The notes: a model not told the origin generated them from the sequence alone. A DNA stretch of 64,000 bases from Odontocerum albicorne (GCA_949825065.1 OX463845.1:25336728-25400727); one strand, 5' to 3'. Shown: positions 11,785 to 24,265, counted from the stretch's first letter. Numbers and translations: made by a program.

Positions 11785-12699
11785 TTATTTGTTATTAAAA
11801 CTGTAGCATATTTATTCATTAAAATGGTTAATAAACTCAGGTTAAATCTGTCTCAAATAACGTTTTACAATACGTAAAATTGAACGCCTGTGTAAAATTG
11901 CTTCCTGTACTAACTCGCCTTCGTTCTTTTACCAGATCGATATTCGAGCTACGGCACAATTTGAGCGCACCCTTATTGGCCCACCATAGAACCATGATTA
12001 CAAACAGTTTCAAACTATTAATAATATTTATACTTTACAAAATAAATACAAAAATTAAAAAAAACTTTGTTATACAATAAAAAAACATTGTTTTTAAACA
12101 TATTTTTGTTAATATTTCATGTTTTTATAGTGTACCAATTGTGGCTGACACAATAAATTGCGCACGCGATGTCAGGAGTACAAAGGCATGGGGTTGTAAT
12201 GTACTACTTGCAAAGTGAAAAACTATGGGAGTCCGCGTGTCTTTAAGGGTGCAATTACTGTCGAGCTAATAGGGAGAATGGACCTTAACGCCTTTCTATA
12301 GTGTGTACTTCTGTCTTAAGGAAACACACCACGTTAAGGTACAGAGGGAGACTTTGACAAAAAATATTCGTAAGTGCGAACATAAGTCGTCGTTGATGTA
12401 GTGTACTTTTGAATATTTTTCTTTTAAGACTGTTTTATCCAACTGCGTACTGGAATTGTATTACGAATTTTGTTAAAAAAATTAACTATCTACAAGGCAT
12501 ACGCCTGATAGTGTAAGAAAATAAAGGCACATTTAGACTCATGTTAAGTGCCAAGGACAGATATTTTTAAAGGTAATAATAGGTAGTTTTTAACATTGTT
12601 TTGAGTTGGATTAAAAATTCAAAAAATATGTTTAATTAATGACTCGTTAAAAAATAATCTATAATGTAATATCATAATTTATGAAAACTGAGGTTAATA
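11785..12699. other. unassigned DNA with a GC-richer patch
   Basis: No gene was recognised. A GC-richer section at about 12130-12350, containing GCACGCGATGTCAGG and ACACACCACGTTAAGG, stands out from the AT-rich surroundings but matched no family I know. Confidence 0.4.
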
Positions 12700-12895
12700 T
12701 GGAAGGTCTTAAATGGTGTTTTATAATAAATATGCGTAGTACTGGCAGAATCAAGACTAACCTAGTGTCTAATATTTGCCAGGTAGTTGAAAAGTATTGG
12801 AAGCAGAACTCCGGAAACATGGAGCTATGGATATCATTGATGGAGATCTGTGTTCAACCTTAGACGGAATATGACTGATGATGATGTAGGTGATG
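12700..12895 (+). pseudogene. possible LINE 3' end
   Basis: The stretch ends in a GATGATGATG-type tail after a degenerate reading that includes tryptophan-rich KYWKQNS and LWISLMEIC. This pattern is reminiscent of RTE 3' ends, like the better preserved copy at 690-2001. The evidence is weak. Confidence 0.25.
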
Positions 12896-13685
12896 AAAAT
12901 ACTTATATATGATTAAATACATCAATCACTTGCTTAATTGTATTTAAAGGGCCCGAGCCTGATAAACAACTTCATTTTTTAGTCTACATCCCTTTTACAG
13001 ATTTCCACCACTGGAGATGCTTGGATAAATTTTCTAGATCTTCTTTATGTCATCTCATCGCATCGGTCGTCCATCGGGTTTCTATAATTATGGTTATAAT
13101 ATTAAACAGACGAGTTCTATTGTGTACCATATATTGTATTAAAATATAACTTTAACAACACTTTTTTCTTATTCATAAAATGCCATTAAATACATCCAAG
13201 TGGACTTAGAACTGAAAGTAAGTTATACAATGCAGGATCGTATTTATTTTTATTTATTTTACACATGACAACAAATATAAATATTGTAATTTATTTTTAT
13301 CAAACACTGTTTATTCCACTTTAAAAATAAATTACAATGTCTTTAAACCTCCACAACGTTAATGCCTTAACTATAAACAACAAATATAAATAATTTGCGA
13401 AAAACACCAGGTAATTTTATTTAGACACATCATTTTAATGTATCTGGGTTTGTTGCCCTTGATTTGTCGTGTCCCAAGTAAACTAGGCTTTTGTCTGTAT
13501 CTCACTGAGGACATAGGATGTCAAGAATGAATCAAAGGTCTTACTATATATCTACCAGACCACTGGCACTGTCAATATTTGGAATGGAAAGCCCTGAGGC
13601 ATTTTAAGAGTTTCTGCATCCTGTTGGTTAATTTTCTTTTGTTTCCTCATATTATAATTTCTACGCAATGTATAATTTCTAAAGC

Positions 13686-13958
13686 GAATGTGTTACTATC
13701 ACATATCGGAAGACCGACAAAGCCGAATGTGTTACTATTACATATCGGAAGATCGACAAAGCCGAATGTGTTACTATTACATATCGGAAGATCGACAAAG
13801 CCGAATGTGTTACTATTACATATCGGAAGATCGACAAAGCCGAATGTGTTACTATTACATATCGGAAGATCAACAAAGCCGAATATGTTACTATTACATA
13901 TCGGAAGATCGACAAAGCCGAATGTGTTACTATTACATATCGGAAGATGGACAAAGGT
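13686..13958 (+). repeat. 39-bp minisatellite, 7 copies
   Basis: GAATGTGTTACTATTACATA and its variants start every 39 bases from 13686 to 13920. Units differ at a few positions (for example GAATATG in the sixth). Thirty-nine is a multiple of three, so 13-residue repeats appear open in three frames over both strands. The apparent 274-residue reading frame from 13579 to 14403 is this array plus the adjoining TA tract and should not be treated as a protein. Confidence 0.95.
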
Positions 13959-14081
13959 TTCTTTAAATTCGTCTTACCTTGGTAAGTTTTCTTCGGTGTG
14001 TGTTTTTATAAATATATTCAGACGGGGGAAAATATCTAATCAAATGGCCGCAGCCGCCATCTTTTTATTCTTATACCTAAG

Positions 14082-14372
<291 letters not shown>

Positions 14373-14399
14373 TATTTATTTTATAATATTTTTAATCTG

Positions 14400-15964
14400 T
14401 TAGTAATAGTGAGTTTCAACATCGAGTTAGAGTGCCCTTAAGGAAAGTCAGCTCTCTAAACGACGCTATATAAATTTTCTTTTTGTTAATGTTATTAATT
14501 TGGTAATAATGTCCATATTGAACAAATGTGAGAAGATCCTATCTGCAGTGTTTTAATTTTGAAAAATATTATGATGGCAAAGTATAAACTCGGTAGGTTA
14601 CTAGGTAAGATAGGCCTATTAGGTACTTGTTGAATAATGGCCGTGAACTCCTATGTATGGCATTGATAAAAAAAATTTTTTCAAACTAATTAACAAATCA
14701 AAATGAAGATAGATTTAATGTCATTTTTGAAATTGGTCTTGCAATGATAATCAAAAAACCTCACGGATAGACATTAGAGAGATTTAGTGTATACGATATC
14801 TATCTACCTACACCAGAACTTAGCCATGGGCAAATTTATGTATATTGCTTTCTTAAGAGTTCGAAGACAAGCTGAGGTAACAATGAAAATTGATCCTAGG
14901 TTAAATCGAGGAAAAATACTGGAAGAATTCGATTTGATTTAAATGAAAAAGGTAATTTTCCAAATAACATAGTACATATTTGTTTAAAATGCTTCAAACA
15001 TTTGACTGTATAGTTCAAACATTTGAACGCTCTTCATTACTCCCTATTTTCCTTATTAAGTAACATTAAAATAAACAGAAAAATATATTATTTTCTTATA
15101 TTTAAAAAAGGGGCATGGTATATTTGAACCAATTATCTTAAAAGCCTTAAAATCTGTCGTGAAAACACGCCTTTTTACCAATGCAGGGGATGGTGTAATT
15201 GAATGCCATATTAAAAAGCAATGCAAGGGAATTATATTGCCATTACTATAAATATTTTTATGGTCGCGGCGAGTGGCTAATAGTGGTGGCAAATCTAGAT
15301 TGTCGGCGGGGATTATCACGGGGCAAAACTATTAAAAAGCGTTATATTAGTAGGTTATAAAGATCACATGCTTATTGCACTCTTGTTAATCACTAAACAA
15401 CTTGCTTTCATGTTCGAGATATCAAACTCGCTAATTGTTGGCAGGTGCTTTAGATTTTATTATTTATGACACACATTTTTATCATTTTCATTTATTTATT
15501 TATTTAGTGACAGATTAGTGACCGAAATCACTTGAGAACTACTATCATTATTGTGTCACATCTCTTAAAACCAGAAATCTCTTAAATACTTAATTACCAT
15601 CAATCTTCCTGCACTCGATGGAAAGTCTTATTAGTATTATAGGACCAGCCGCATTAAAATACTGATCGAAATAACTCAGTCTATTTGGTCGATTTACCTC
15701 AACTAGGTAGGTTGTACTCTGAGACTCAGACGATTTCAGTGTAACATTTCTCATTTAGGGCATATTTGTATATATCGATCTCTTATATAACACTAGAACA
15801 ACCAGGGCTTTAAATGCCATAATATACACTTTAATTACTACGCTTTTAATACTGTTCAGCTAATAAGGCTTTTTTTAACAAGTGTCTTGTTCTTTTGTCA
15901 AAGGCATTATTTCCGCCCAACATTCTATCACCTGGACAGCGTTGTTCAATCTAGGCATTCTAGC
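14400..15964. other. unassigned AT-rich DNA
   Basis: No supported gene. A minus-strand open frame of 87 codons at 15056-15319 has no recognisable motif and I left it out. Confidence 0.5.
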
Positions 15965-16140
15965 CTTCTTATGTGTTAGACACTAGGCTCCTTGGGTACT
16001 GCAGAAAGTGTCACATCGATTGCTACTCACATGTAGATACAGAGAGTCGATTTATCGCGCAATATTCCCTATTTTACTATGTTGTCTCCCAATTCCTGTT
16101 CGGAGTCAGTTCAGAGGTTCCTAGGACTATCTTTGAATCT
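15965..16140 (+). repeat. dispersed repeat R1, copy 1
   Basis: This matches 49310-49515 in the same orientation through a series of blocks: AAGTGTCACAT, TACAGAGA, TGTTGTC, CTGTTCGGAG and AGGTTC. The two copies are diverged by substitutions and small indels. No coding potential is shared, so this is an interspersed repeat of unknown class. Confidence 0.6.
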
Positions 16141-17066
16141 TATTTGTTTTGCGTGTAATTATTAATTATGACTTTTTCTTTGCTATTTGTAGTATTTTAA
16201 TCTGAAACCCATATTATATTTAAATGTCATATTAATATTACATTTGTATTAATGTTAATTTAAGTTATCCTTATATTTCAAATAATTTTTTTAATGTACG
16301 AGTACATATGTTTACTCTTTTATTTTCATTATATATGGGATAGCGGTAAATGAATGCTTATTTATAAGTGCTTAATATTAAAATTTTATTTTTATATTAT
16401 ATTTATTTCTGGCTATATATAATGCCACAGAACATTCTTATTGGGTGAACGTTAAAAATATAAGAAAATAAGTACTTCCCCGACAACAAATTGCAATCAG
16501 TTTCCTATGAACTGACTGGCTGATTACTTACTTATTTGTTTAACGCTTCATACAAATACATTTCGTGGATTTAAAGCATTTTTGTCCAACTTATCAACTC
16601 TTGTTTCATATTTTCTTTTAGTATCCATGATTGTGTCTTTAACCTAGTGATTGAAAACAATATAAAATATAAGTCTCGAGGAAAATGGATTAGGATTGAA
16701 ATCGTTTGGGAGTTAAGGAAGGGAAATATTACGAGTATTAGATAAATTATTCTTAAATAATGAAAGTGTAACATATCTGATTGAGCCAGAAAGATTCTTC
16801 TAGAGACTAATAAGTTCCAAATAAGGCATAATTATTCGAAAGGATATTTTTTTCTCGTGATATGGAGTTTCATAAATATAAAAAATATTGCAATAAAGGG
16901 TAATTTTATAAATATACGGGAGAGCACAAAGCTTGTTAAGATATTTGTAATACTCTTATGGAAAATATATACTATTTTCATTTTTTTGCAAGCAATAAAG
17001 ATGTCTTTTTAAATCTCTTTTTTTTATTTCAATGCTTTCATCACTGCAAAATTACGCATTACTTGA
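16141..17066. other. unassigned AT-rich DNA
   Basis: Nothing recognisable. The block is very AT-rich with several TACGAGTA octamers (16297, 16730). Confidence 0.5.
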
Positions 17067-17300
17067 CGCTTCAACGTAACATCGTACGTAAGAAAGACTA
17101 AATTTATTGTGTACGGAGAAGAAAAAGGCGAACACGAAACATCGATAGAAGATTTAACGATAATTGAGCACTTGGATCCGTTCCAAAGTATCACAGACCC
17201 CGCCATAGAAGAGCAGCCAGGCGCTCTTGCACTACCTATACAGAACAAGAGACCAGCGCACAAAGCAACGTTTTCTCTCAACTATACTCGTAGCTTTGTT
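17067..17300 (+). CDS. codon-like patch, unidentified
   Basis: An open frame follows a TGA at 17064 and continues to a stop at 17409-17411. The first ~78 residues are hydrophilic and balanced, with acidic runs such as YGEEKGEHETSIEDL and a QNKRPAHKATFSLNYTRS segment. That is unlike the Lys/Ile/Tyr/Phe-rich translations of neighbouring AT-rich DNA. The local G+C content is also raised. No family was recognised. It could be an exon, a retroelement gag-like scrap, or chance. The antisense frame is open for 85 codons as well, which weakens the case. Confidence 0.25.
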
Positions 17301-17823
17301 CTATTCACTTTTCAGAGGCATCTACCTGACTCTGCCGTTTTCCTTATGTTGTCTATTTTGGGATTGGATTCTGAAAATCTTAGTTTACGGTTGGAATTAT
17401 ATGAGTATTGAGATTTTTTTTTAAAACGAAAATAATATGACTTATGCCCGATAGACATTATACTATGGTATAAGAGTATTCTATAAAATATATTCCTTAC
17501 ATCTTCAATTTCGTTCGTTAAATGCAGAAAAAAAAGATGTAGAATATTATTGTGCTATCGATATCGATCGTAGATGAAATAATATTAGCGTGTTCTTCAC
17601 AAAAATTTACATTTTATTTGGAAAATTCCAATTGATTTATGGATCGTATCTAGCAGTAATTAAAATTTAAATCTGTGTGCTGGATTCACAAGTTAGAGTT
17701 TTAACAAAACACAATAACAGTATGACTTTTTGTTTCAATTCGTGCATAAGGTATTTTTTACTTACAATTTATTATATTTTTAATATTCAGAGTATATGCG
17801 TATATACAAAGCGATACTGTCTC
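17301..17823. other. unassigned AT-rich DNA
   Basis: No feature was recognised between the codon-like patch and the TTAA-flanked MITE. Confidence 0.5.
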
Positions 17824-18101
17824 TTAACACGTTCACTGCGTATAAAATACTTAATGTCATACAGAGATGCTGAAAATTCGCGAATTTTTGAAAACCCATA
17901 ACTTTGTTAAAAATCAAATTCTACGTTCTATTTAAACATCATATACAAGTGTATTCCTTCGTGTCTTCAAAACACATGAAACCGGCGACGAATCCTTATC
18001 GGGAGACGTTTATGAGTGCACTCAACATTCAAGGATTCTCGTGTCCATACAAAATATTTGTATGGACACGGGAGCCGTGTTCGACGCAGTGAACGTGTTA
18101 A
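17824..18101. mobile_element. piggyBac-type MITE (TTAA target)
   Basis: TTAA at 17824-17827 and at 18098-18101 enclose a 270-bp element with perfect 13-bp terminal inverted repeats: CACGTTCACTGCG at the left (17828-17840) and its exact reverse complement at the right (18085-18097). Duplicated TTAA targets with short TIRs are the hallmark of the piggyBac superfamily. No transposase is encoded, so it is non-autonomous. Near the right end (about 18042-18075) an internal near-perfect inverted repeat centres on CCATACAAA/TTTGTATGG and may be a subterminal transposase site. Its termini differ from those of the piggyBac at 38.4 kb, so that element is probably not its source. Confidence 0.85.
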
Positions 18102-18441
18102 GTTATGCTGTCTAGATTAAGAAGAAATGGAGAACAGATCTCCGCATACAGACTTTTGTCTTATCCATATCCATCCATCTCGTTATAAATACTCTTTTAT
18201 TTGTACGCTTCTCGACTCTTCTTTAGTTAAACGTCTCCAATCATTTCATTTGTTTAAATATACCTTTATTTAATTATTATTCTTTATCACATCATTCCTT
18301 CCTCTCTCTATCTTTGTTATATCAGATACTGCACTTAGACATTTTTAAGATTCAGGTTGCTCTTCCATACATTAAAATAAAAATTTAAACTGCTCTGGGT
18401 ATAAGTTTAAGTTTTAATTTTATGTTTTTAAATTTTGCAGA

Positions 18442-18501
18442 GAAAACACCGAAAATGCAACATATAGGATTGAAAACACCGAAAATGCAATATATAAGAT
18501 T
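18442..18501 (+). repeat. 30-bp direct duplication
   Basis: GAAAACACCGAAAATGCAA starts at 18442 and again at 18472. The 30-base units differ at only two positions. Confidence 0.85.
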
Positions 18502-19024
18502 AGTTATATGTGGAAAATAATTTTAACGTTTTAAACGGAAAATTAATTGAAAAAAAATGTAGAAATGCCAATTGAAGTTGATTGAAACGTGCTTGGAGTT
18601 CACTAATAACCATGACTTCTTTTGAAAACTACATGGAAGAAGAAATTGAAAAGGAGCTCACGTTGGACCAAAGTACTTTCATAAACTTGAATATTATCTT
18701 TAAATATAACTTTTCACAATCAGTAAATTTTGCCCATAATTACTTCTAGCTGCGAGACGTGGAGTTTATAAGGGATAATAAAGCCAAAATCAGAGTTGCG
18801 CGGCGAGCTTATCACACCGTTTTATATGGGCTTGTATGGAACTGAGGTGCATGGCCGCGGTAATGGAATAAATTTCCGTGGACTTTCGTCAAAATTTTCG
18901 GCATTTTTCCGCCTAGTGTTGGGCGTATAAGGATACCTATGATTTTGGTCATATCTATTTTTTCAAAAAGGGGGAAAATGAGATAAAATGCCGGTGTGCT
19001 CCTATCGTCTCCTATTCGGTTTGC

Positions 19025-19080
19025 TATCGGATCCAGTACAGCGGTGTGGTCGATGAGTTTGCTGGTGCGCAACGGAACAC
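19025..19080 (-). repeat. dispersed repeat R4, copy 1
   Basis: On the minus strand this contains CAGCAAACTCAT, CCACACCG and TGTACTGGATCC in order. The same blocks occur on the plus strand at about 52150-52200. The surrounding 18790-19090 block is GC-richer than its neighbours and one minus-strand frame is open for 90 codons without a known motif, so it may be part of a larger unknown transposon. Confidence 0.5.
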
Positions 19081-20057
19081 TCACTTAAAAAATTCAACGG
19101 CACAGTTACGTTTTCCAATGACTTTCCAATGATTATTTTGCATGTATACTCGTATATAGGATTGATATATGGTGTTTTGACATTTAAAATTGTCTAAAAA
19201 TGGGTTCCAGGAATTGGGTCATCTTTGCATATACACGTATACTATATAATATTATATATACGTCCTATTAATGTCATTCAAGTATACTAAATTTCCGTGG
19301 TTTATTGATATTATGGATTATAAAATGTTATTTATGTTATCAACCGGCAGAGTATTATGTGGTTTGATGCCTAGATAGAATAAATATCAGAGGCAATTGT
19401 ATTTGGTGGCTTTCCGTCTCGGAAACATAAAGCTGCGGATTTTCCATTACGGCTGACAATAAAACAACATTTCACATCTGTCTCCTTCACGCTCTACCGG
19501 CAGCCGCATAAATCAAAGACAATTTCGTCCCACTTTATTCAGCCCTTTCTCGTTATCATATGTTAAAAATTTACCTTCCCGAGGAAGAATTTTTTCACCG
19601 ATTAATAAATAGTTGAATAATTCTCCTTAGGTTTTCATTATTCTTGTCGAGGTGCTGTCTTCTATACGAGCTTGGCTATTGTCCTGACAATCCTAATTTT
19701 CTTTAATGTAGCCCGAAACACTTAGTAGAGCCGCACCCAAACTACTCCCAAAAGTTCTTGAGCTATGAGAGGGGGTTTCTTGCTCTGCATCATTAGCCAT
19801 TTATTTTTTCCCTGGATGATCAGTTGCGTTATAATGCTACAGTACCTTGTGCCTCTCATTATGTGATCTAGATACTACCGTTTGTGAACCTTCACCGTTT
19901 TAAGCAGTTCTTGGTTCTTATACATACGAGCAAGCACTTCCACAGTTGTAAATCTGTTCAGGGAAGCTTGAGGACATATCAGTAGATCCACATCTCAAAA
20001 GTATGGATCCAACGTGAGGTTTTCTAGTTCAGTATGAACGCCTCCACTTCACTCCAC
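19081..20057. other. unassigned DNA
   Basis: No gene was recognised. A GC-richer patch at 19420-19560 is unexplained. Confidence 0.45.
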
Positions 20058-20260
20058 AATCTTCGTGGCCGAGTTAGTAAGACGCATGTCTCCCAACCAG
20101 AAGGTTGCGGGTTCAAATCTTGCTGGAAGGCAGATTTTATTAAAAAGGATTCCACTTTGGTTTTTTCTTAAGACCTCTTTGACATATTTATAGTTGGCTG
20201 GAAAAATTGCTACATGGCAATAAGCCCGCCAGGTTATACTGTATACAACGAAAAAATAAT
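20058..20260 (+). mobile_element. tRNA-derived SINE (SINE-A)
   Basis: The head contains an A box, TGGCCGAGTTAG at 20066-20077 (11 of 12 positions of TRGCNNAGYNGG), and a B box, GGTTCAAATCT at 20110-20120 (10 of 11 of GGTTCRANNCC). The boxes are about 33 bases apart, as in tRNA genes and tRNA-derived SINEs. These would be the internal RNA polymerase III promoter. The body ends in a tail with TAGTTGGCTGG, TACATGGCAATAAGCCCGCC and TATACTGTA. Such tails are usually shared with a partner LINE whose RT recognises them. There is no tRNA cloverleaf, so this is not a tRNA gene. Confidence 0.75.
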
Positions 20261-20639
20261 AAAATTAAGGATAATTGAAAATTTTGCTTTGTCAAAGTGC
20301 ATACAAACCAATCGGTTTTGTAGTATTGCCCATCATAACCGGGAAATAGTTGATATTAATTAACATTGAATGTAATATTTCATTTCTAAATTAATCACCT
20401 GGTCTTTGTTTTTATCTATTTTTGGTGCATTTATTTCAATTCAAACATTTCAATCGTGTTTTACATTCAAAATCAATAAATCTCTGGGATTATACTATAG
20501 GTTTAAACGTTTTGTTTGGGTGGGCTGTTCTTAAAAAAATTGAAAAATACACGGTCATCGCTTAGTTTGTAAAGATTTTGTATATCCGCGTCTATACGTG
20601 GTATGGAGACTAAGTGGGTGTAGGTGTGATACTGCATAT

Positions 20640-21090
20640 CTTCACTTGATCCAACTTCCTTAGTTTTCTTCTGAAACTATTTCCATTCACATTTGCACTG
20701 GACATTTGTTTTGTGAATCATTCTTTATTCATTCGTTCAGAGTGATCTTCTTATTCCTACCTTAATACAGCAGTCTTAACTTCATATTCATTCTGTATTC
20801 TGTCATACATCGTCACTCCATGTGTTCTTCTCAGTGAACGCATCTTACAACATCAACAAAAGCAATTATCTGGCTCCTTTCTGTCTTTTATACTTCTCCG
20901 TTTCAATGTCATACATCAAATAAGTTACTTAAATACTGTCGTGGACAAACAAATTCATAGATGTTGATACTGTTCGTTTCAAGTACATATGTTTTAATGC
21001 TTTAATGACTTTGTTTTCTATCGCTAAACGCCGTTCAATATCCCTTGTAACTCTTCTTTATTATCTCTCAAATTGATGGTTTGAAGTAAA
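20640..21090 (-). pseudogene. old LINE relic (family X), RT C-terminal part
   Basis: Read on the minus strand, 21000-21080 matches the GAGTTAACAGGGATGTC...TAGCGATAGGAAACAAA segment of the LINE relic at 61680-61760. The part at 20760-20830 matches its TATGACAGAATACGGAATGAA segment. In coding terms these are the post-RT GRMNR-type region and the downstream CGV/RVRNE-type region. All frames are broken. At least five other copies lie in this window. Confidence 0.6.
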
Positions 21091-21837
21091 ATGAAGCCAT
21101 TGAACCAGGTTTACCCAATTACTGTATTTATTTGGAAAAGCAGAGGAAACTTTAGATTTTTAAAGGCACGAAGCGGTTTTGCAAACCGATGGAAGGGGTA
21201 AAGATAAGCGAAATAAGATAAATCAAATTCGGTTTCTTTTCAACCGAATATAGGTCATCAGATAAAGCTAAGCAATCGGTATGTTTGATTTTGAAGGAAG
21301 ACTTTTTCACCCTCGGTTATTGATTCACATTATCATTTCGTACATTTTCGTTAAAATCTTTCTAGATGCGACATAAAAAGTGTATGAAATTTGTTGAAAT
21401 GGATTCTTTGAGCAATCGCAAATATTAATTGAATATATCAACTGTCGATGCTAACTTAAAAAAATTATCAGACCAGTTTTATATGCAAGCGACCAAAAAA
21501 AAGCTACAAAATATAAAGTGTAAACAAAATTGCACATTTCAAAATTTCATGAATCATATTGAATCGCAGTTTTTTATGCATTTTTATAAATCTCTTAAAG
21601 GAAAACGATGCATGAAACGATTTTTAAGTCAATTTAAGAACCAATGCGATCAATGATTATACCAATAGTAAAGACGATAAGAAATGATAAAAATAGTTAA
21701 AAAAAAATCTTTTTTGAAGCTTGGATCTAATAGCCAGAAGAACTTCATATTTGATTTTCCTAGACTATAATTGAAATAACAACCATACAATAAATCGATA
21801 AACGTATCGATGCACTTGATGAATTATGAAAAATATG
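21091..21837. other. unassigned AT-rich DNA
   Basis: Nothing recognisable. A 75-codon open frame at 21429-21656 is Lys/Asn/Phe-rich, as expected of random AT-rich sequence. Confidence 0.5.
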
Positions 21838-21905
21838 TTGAATTCCGTAGCTTAGTTGGTAAATCGCTTATCTTCTTACTTGTTTGATTTACGTTTGTAC
21901 CCAGA
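21838..21905 (+). mobile_element. degenerate tRNA-like SINE head
   Basis: TAGCTTAGTTGG at 21848-21859 matches the pol III A-box consensus at all 12 positions. At the expected distance only a degenerate B box (GTTTGTACCC) is present. It is probably an old SINE head. Confidence 0.35.
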
Positions 21906-22385
21906 AGTTTTAAAAATAAGTCGAGTTTGATTACTCTTTTTATAATTTTGATGAATATAATGAAGTGAAGATCTGTTCTCTCTGCCTACCCAGATATGGT
22001 GTATTTGTGACGATGATGTATAAAAATCACATTTTTTAATGCAAAAGTGACTTCAGTTAACGAAAATCTTTCCTTTAACGCTTCATATACATACGAGTAC
22101 TTCTAAATTAATGTACAATATATACTTTCAAATATTAAGTGGTCAAATTTAAACTTTATTTTACAAGTAAAAGTAACTTGCTCGTGGACCGTGGTTTTCA
22201 ATATTTGAAGTATCTCAGCCATCTCTTGTGTCATAGAACGCTGGTTATTTATCAAAGCATTCATTTGATCATCATCAGTGGTAATTGGCCTTTCATAATG
22301 GACACCATGTTCAAGTGTCGTATCACCGTTATGGAATTTTTAAAATCACATTTGATATACATAATCGTTTGCACCATCATTGGCA

Positions 22386-22426
22386 TACAGTGTACATATA
22401 TGTTTTTTATATATATGTACACTGTA
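22386..22426. repeat. TA-flanked hairpin with CAGTG ends
   Basis: CAGTGTACATATAT (from 22388) and ATATATGTACACTG (to 22424) form an inverted repeat around a T-rich loop, flanked by TA on both sides. The CAGTG ends and TA flanks resemble Tc1-type termini, but the structure is only 37 bp, so it may be a deletion derivative or chance. Confidence 0.45.
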
Positions 22427-22429
22427 TAT

Positions 22430-22999
22430 ATAGTAAAAAAATATCATAAAAACAATTTATTTGGTTCAATAAGACGTAAAAAATGGTTAATTTGGATACA
22501 AAATTACCGAAAAAATACACCAAATCATTACCTATCATAATAATTTACATTCAGCACGCTTGAAATGAAGTTAACAACGAAAATTTAGTCCTAATGACAT
22601 CTATCCGAGAAACAGCAAACTACTTTCAGGACAACCTATTATTATCCAGTCGTGGTGAAGATAAAGGAAGTACGATAAAACAACTAGATCTCGTTTTGTA
22701 TTGAAAATAGGTCATCGAAAATAGTACAGAAAGTGTTCGTATATCCTCTGGCATCCCACCCAGGAAGGAGTTTGCCACAACACGGACCATGGAGCTCAGC
22801 AGGAGTTCGTGTCGTCTGGGACAAAGGATTACTTCGCTGTCTCGATATCTAGGGGACAGCAAAGGCTTGCCAACTCAGTTGTCTTGAAAATGATTTTTCA
22901 TACAGTTTTTCAATTCCATTGAATACTTTGCTGATTTTCTTGTGTTTTTTTTTTCTTTAAATAAATTAACAGGTACACCTTAAATTTTAAAATACATAC
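22430..22999. other. unassigned DNA with a GC-richer patch
   Basis: A patch at 22730-22870 is GC-richer and open on the minus strand for 78 codons, without a recognised motif. It is otherwise AT-rich. Confidence 0.4.
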
Positions 23000-23200
23000 A
23001 TACTGTTTCCCTGTCTGAGTAGGCAGCGCACCAAACTTTTCTATCGTTACATACATCTTTCGCTTCTTCTACATCCGTACAACTCTTATGATTTCTCTGA
23101 CTTTTTACGTTTCTTTTTACATCTCTCCTTGGTTTTCCTCATCCATTCATTCATATTTACACTATATATTTGTTTTGTTAGTCTTTCTTAATTCATTCTT
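23000..23200 (-). pseudogene. LINE relic (family X), 3' end
   Basis: Minus-strand reading gives the end of a LINE ORF2. After a basic stretch comes an EEAKDVC...DRKVWCAAYSD-type ending and then a GACAGGGA motif. The same ending occurs in the relics at 27640 (minus) and 56385 (plus). It is broken and very diverged. Confidence 0.5.
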
Positions 23201-23224
23201 TGTGCATGATTGTCTTGGAGCTTT

Positions 23225-23350
23225 CATCTCTTTGCCACATGAATTTTGGCTTTGATCTGTCAAGACTGATGAAATATCTTCTTTGAATTTTGGCTTTGAT
23301 CTGTCAAGACTGATGAGATGTCTTCTATCTACAGGATAGCTGACAATTGT
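23225..23350 (+). repeat. dispersed repeat R3, copy 1, with 44-bp duplication
   Basis: GAATTTTGGCTTTGATCTGT begins at 23241 and again at 23285, a 44-base direct duplication. The block TTGATCTGTCAAGACTGATG and the ending ACAGGATAGCTGACAAT also occur in related form at about 50300-50410, so this is a dispersed repeat that duplicated internally here. Confidence 0.6.
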
Positions 23351-24174
23351 ACTCTATTACAAGGGATTTTTCAATCATATCATCATCATTATACATTGGA
23401 CGAAAATAATATTTTTACATTGTCGATTTCGAACTAATCTGTGAGCCTGTTCTAAGAAAACAGATGGTACTCTAATGTTTTGTTATGTAAATACTTTTAA
23501 GTGTACATACAAATGTTGGTACCCTATTTGTTCATTCTTATTTGAGCCGTTTTGTAGTTATGTAGCACTGACCGAGTTTTTTATAACAATACAAAAAATA
23601 CATAACAACGTATTTCAGACGTTATTAAAAATAATTTACGAAAACATTTTTATGGGTTCCTTCAAAATATCCGAATTGGAAATGTGGAAATGTTAAAGAG
23701 CGTGAATGAGAGACAAGGTTTTCTTAGATCAAAATAGTCTATCCTCCGAGTTAAAAATCACTAAAAGAAGGAACGAAAAACTTACAGTTCGTTATCGTAT
23801 ATGTCGGTAATACTGCCTCCACTTGAAGAGATTCGCACACTTCTAGATTGTTCGAGTGGCGAACTCTTGAACTAAAGTGGACCCTAGAACTTTTAAGGGA
23901 TTTAATAGTGACTATGTACAACTTTTACTTATGAGAACAAGTCTTGACTATGTGTGCTCATCAAGTTCTCTTTATTTTAATATTTATGTGGATTTTAGAC
24001 AATGCTTTTCGATTTTGCTTTTTTTCGTATTTAAATTGTGTTAATTTATTTATAGTTTTCATTTTACAATAATTTTAATATAAAAAATGTTTGAAGTATC
24101 AAGAGCCATTGCCAAAAAACTGTTCGACAGCTTGGCAAAATATTTGCTGTAAACTTCTTTAATAATAATAATAA
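23351..24174. other. unassigned AT-rich DNA
   Basis: No supported feature. Confidence 0.5.
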
Positions 24175-24265
24175 AAGGACAATTTGTATAGCGCCGTTTA
24201 GAAATCAGACTTTTCTCAAGAGCGCTTTAATTAGGGATTCAAACTCACTCTTATTGACATATTAA
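24175..24265 (+). repeat. dispersed repeat R2, copy 1
   Basis: TATAGCGCCGTTTAGAAATC and CTCAAGAGCG are shared in order with 62550-62605. An (AAT)n-type A-rich stretch precedes both copies. It is probably the conserved domain of a retroposed repeat; the class is unknown. Confidence 0.6.

Noticed and set aside
22139..22540. 133-codon open frame
   Set aside because: It has no ATG at its start, is rich in Ile/Lys/Tyr/Phe as expected of AT-rich DNA, and contains a palindromic hairpin and TATATA runs.
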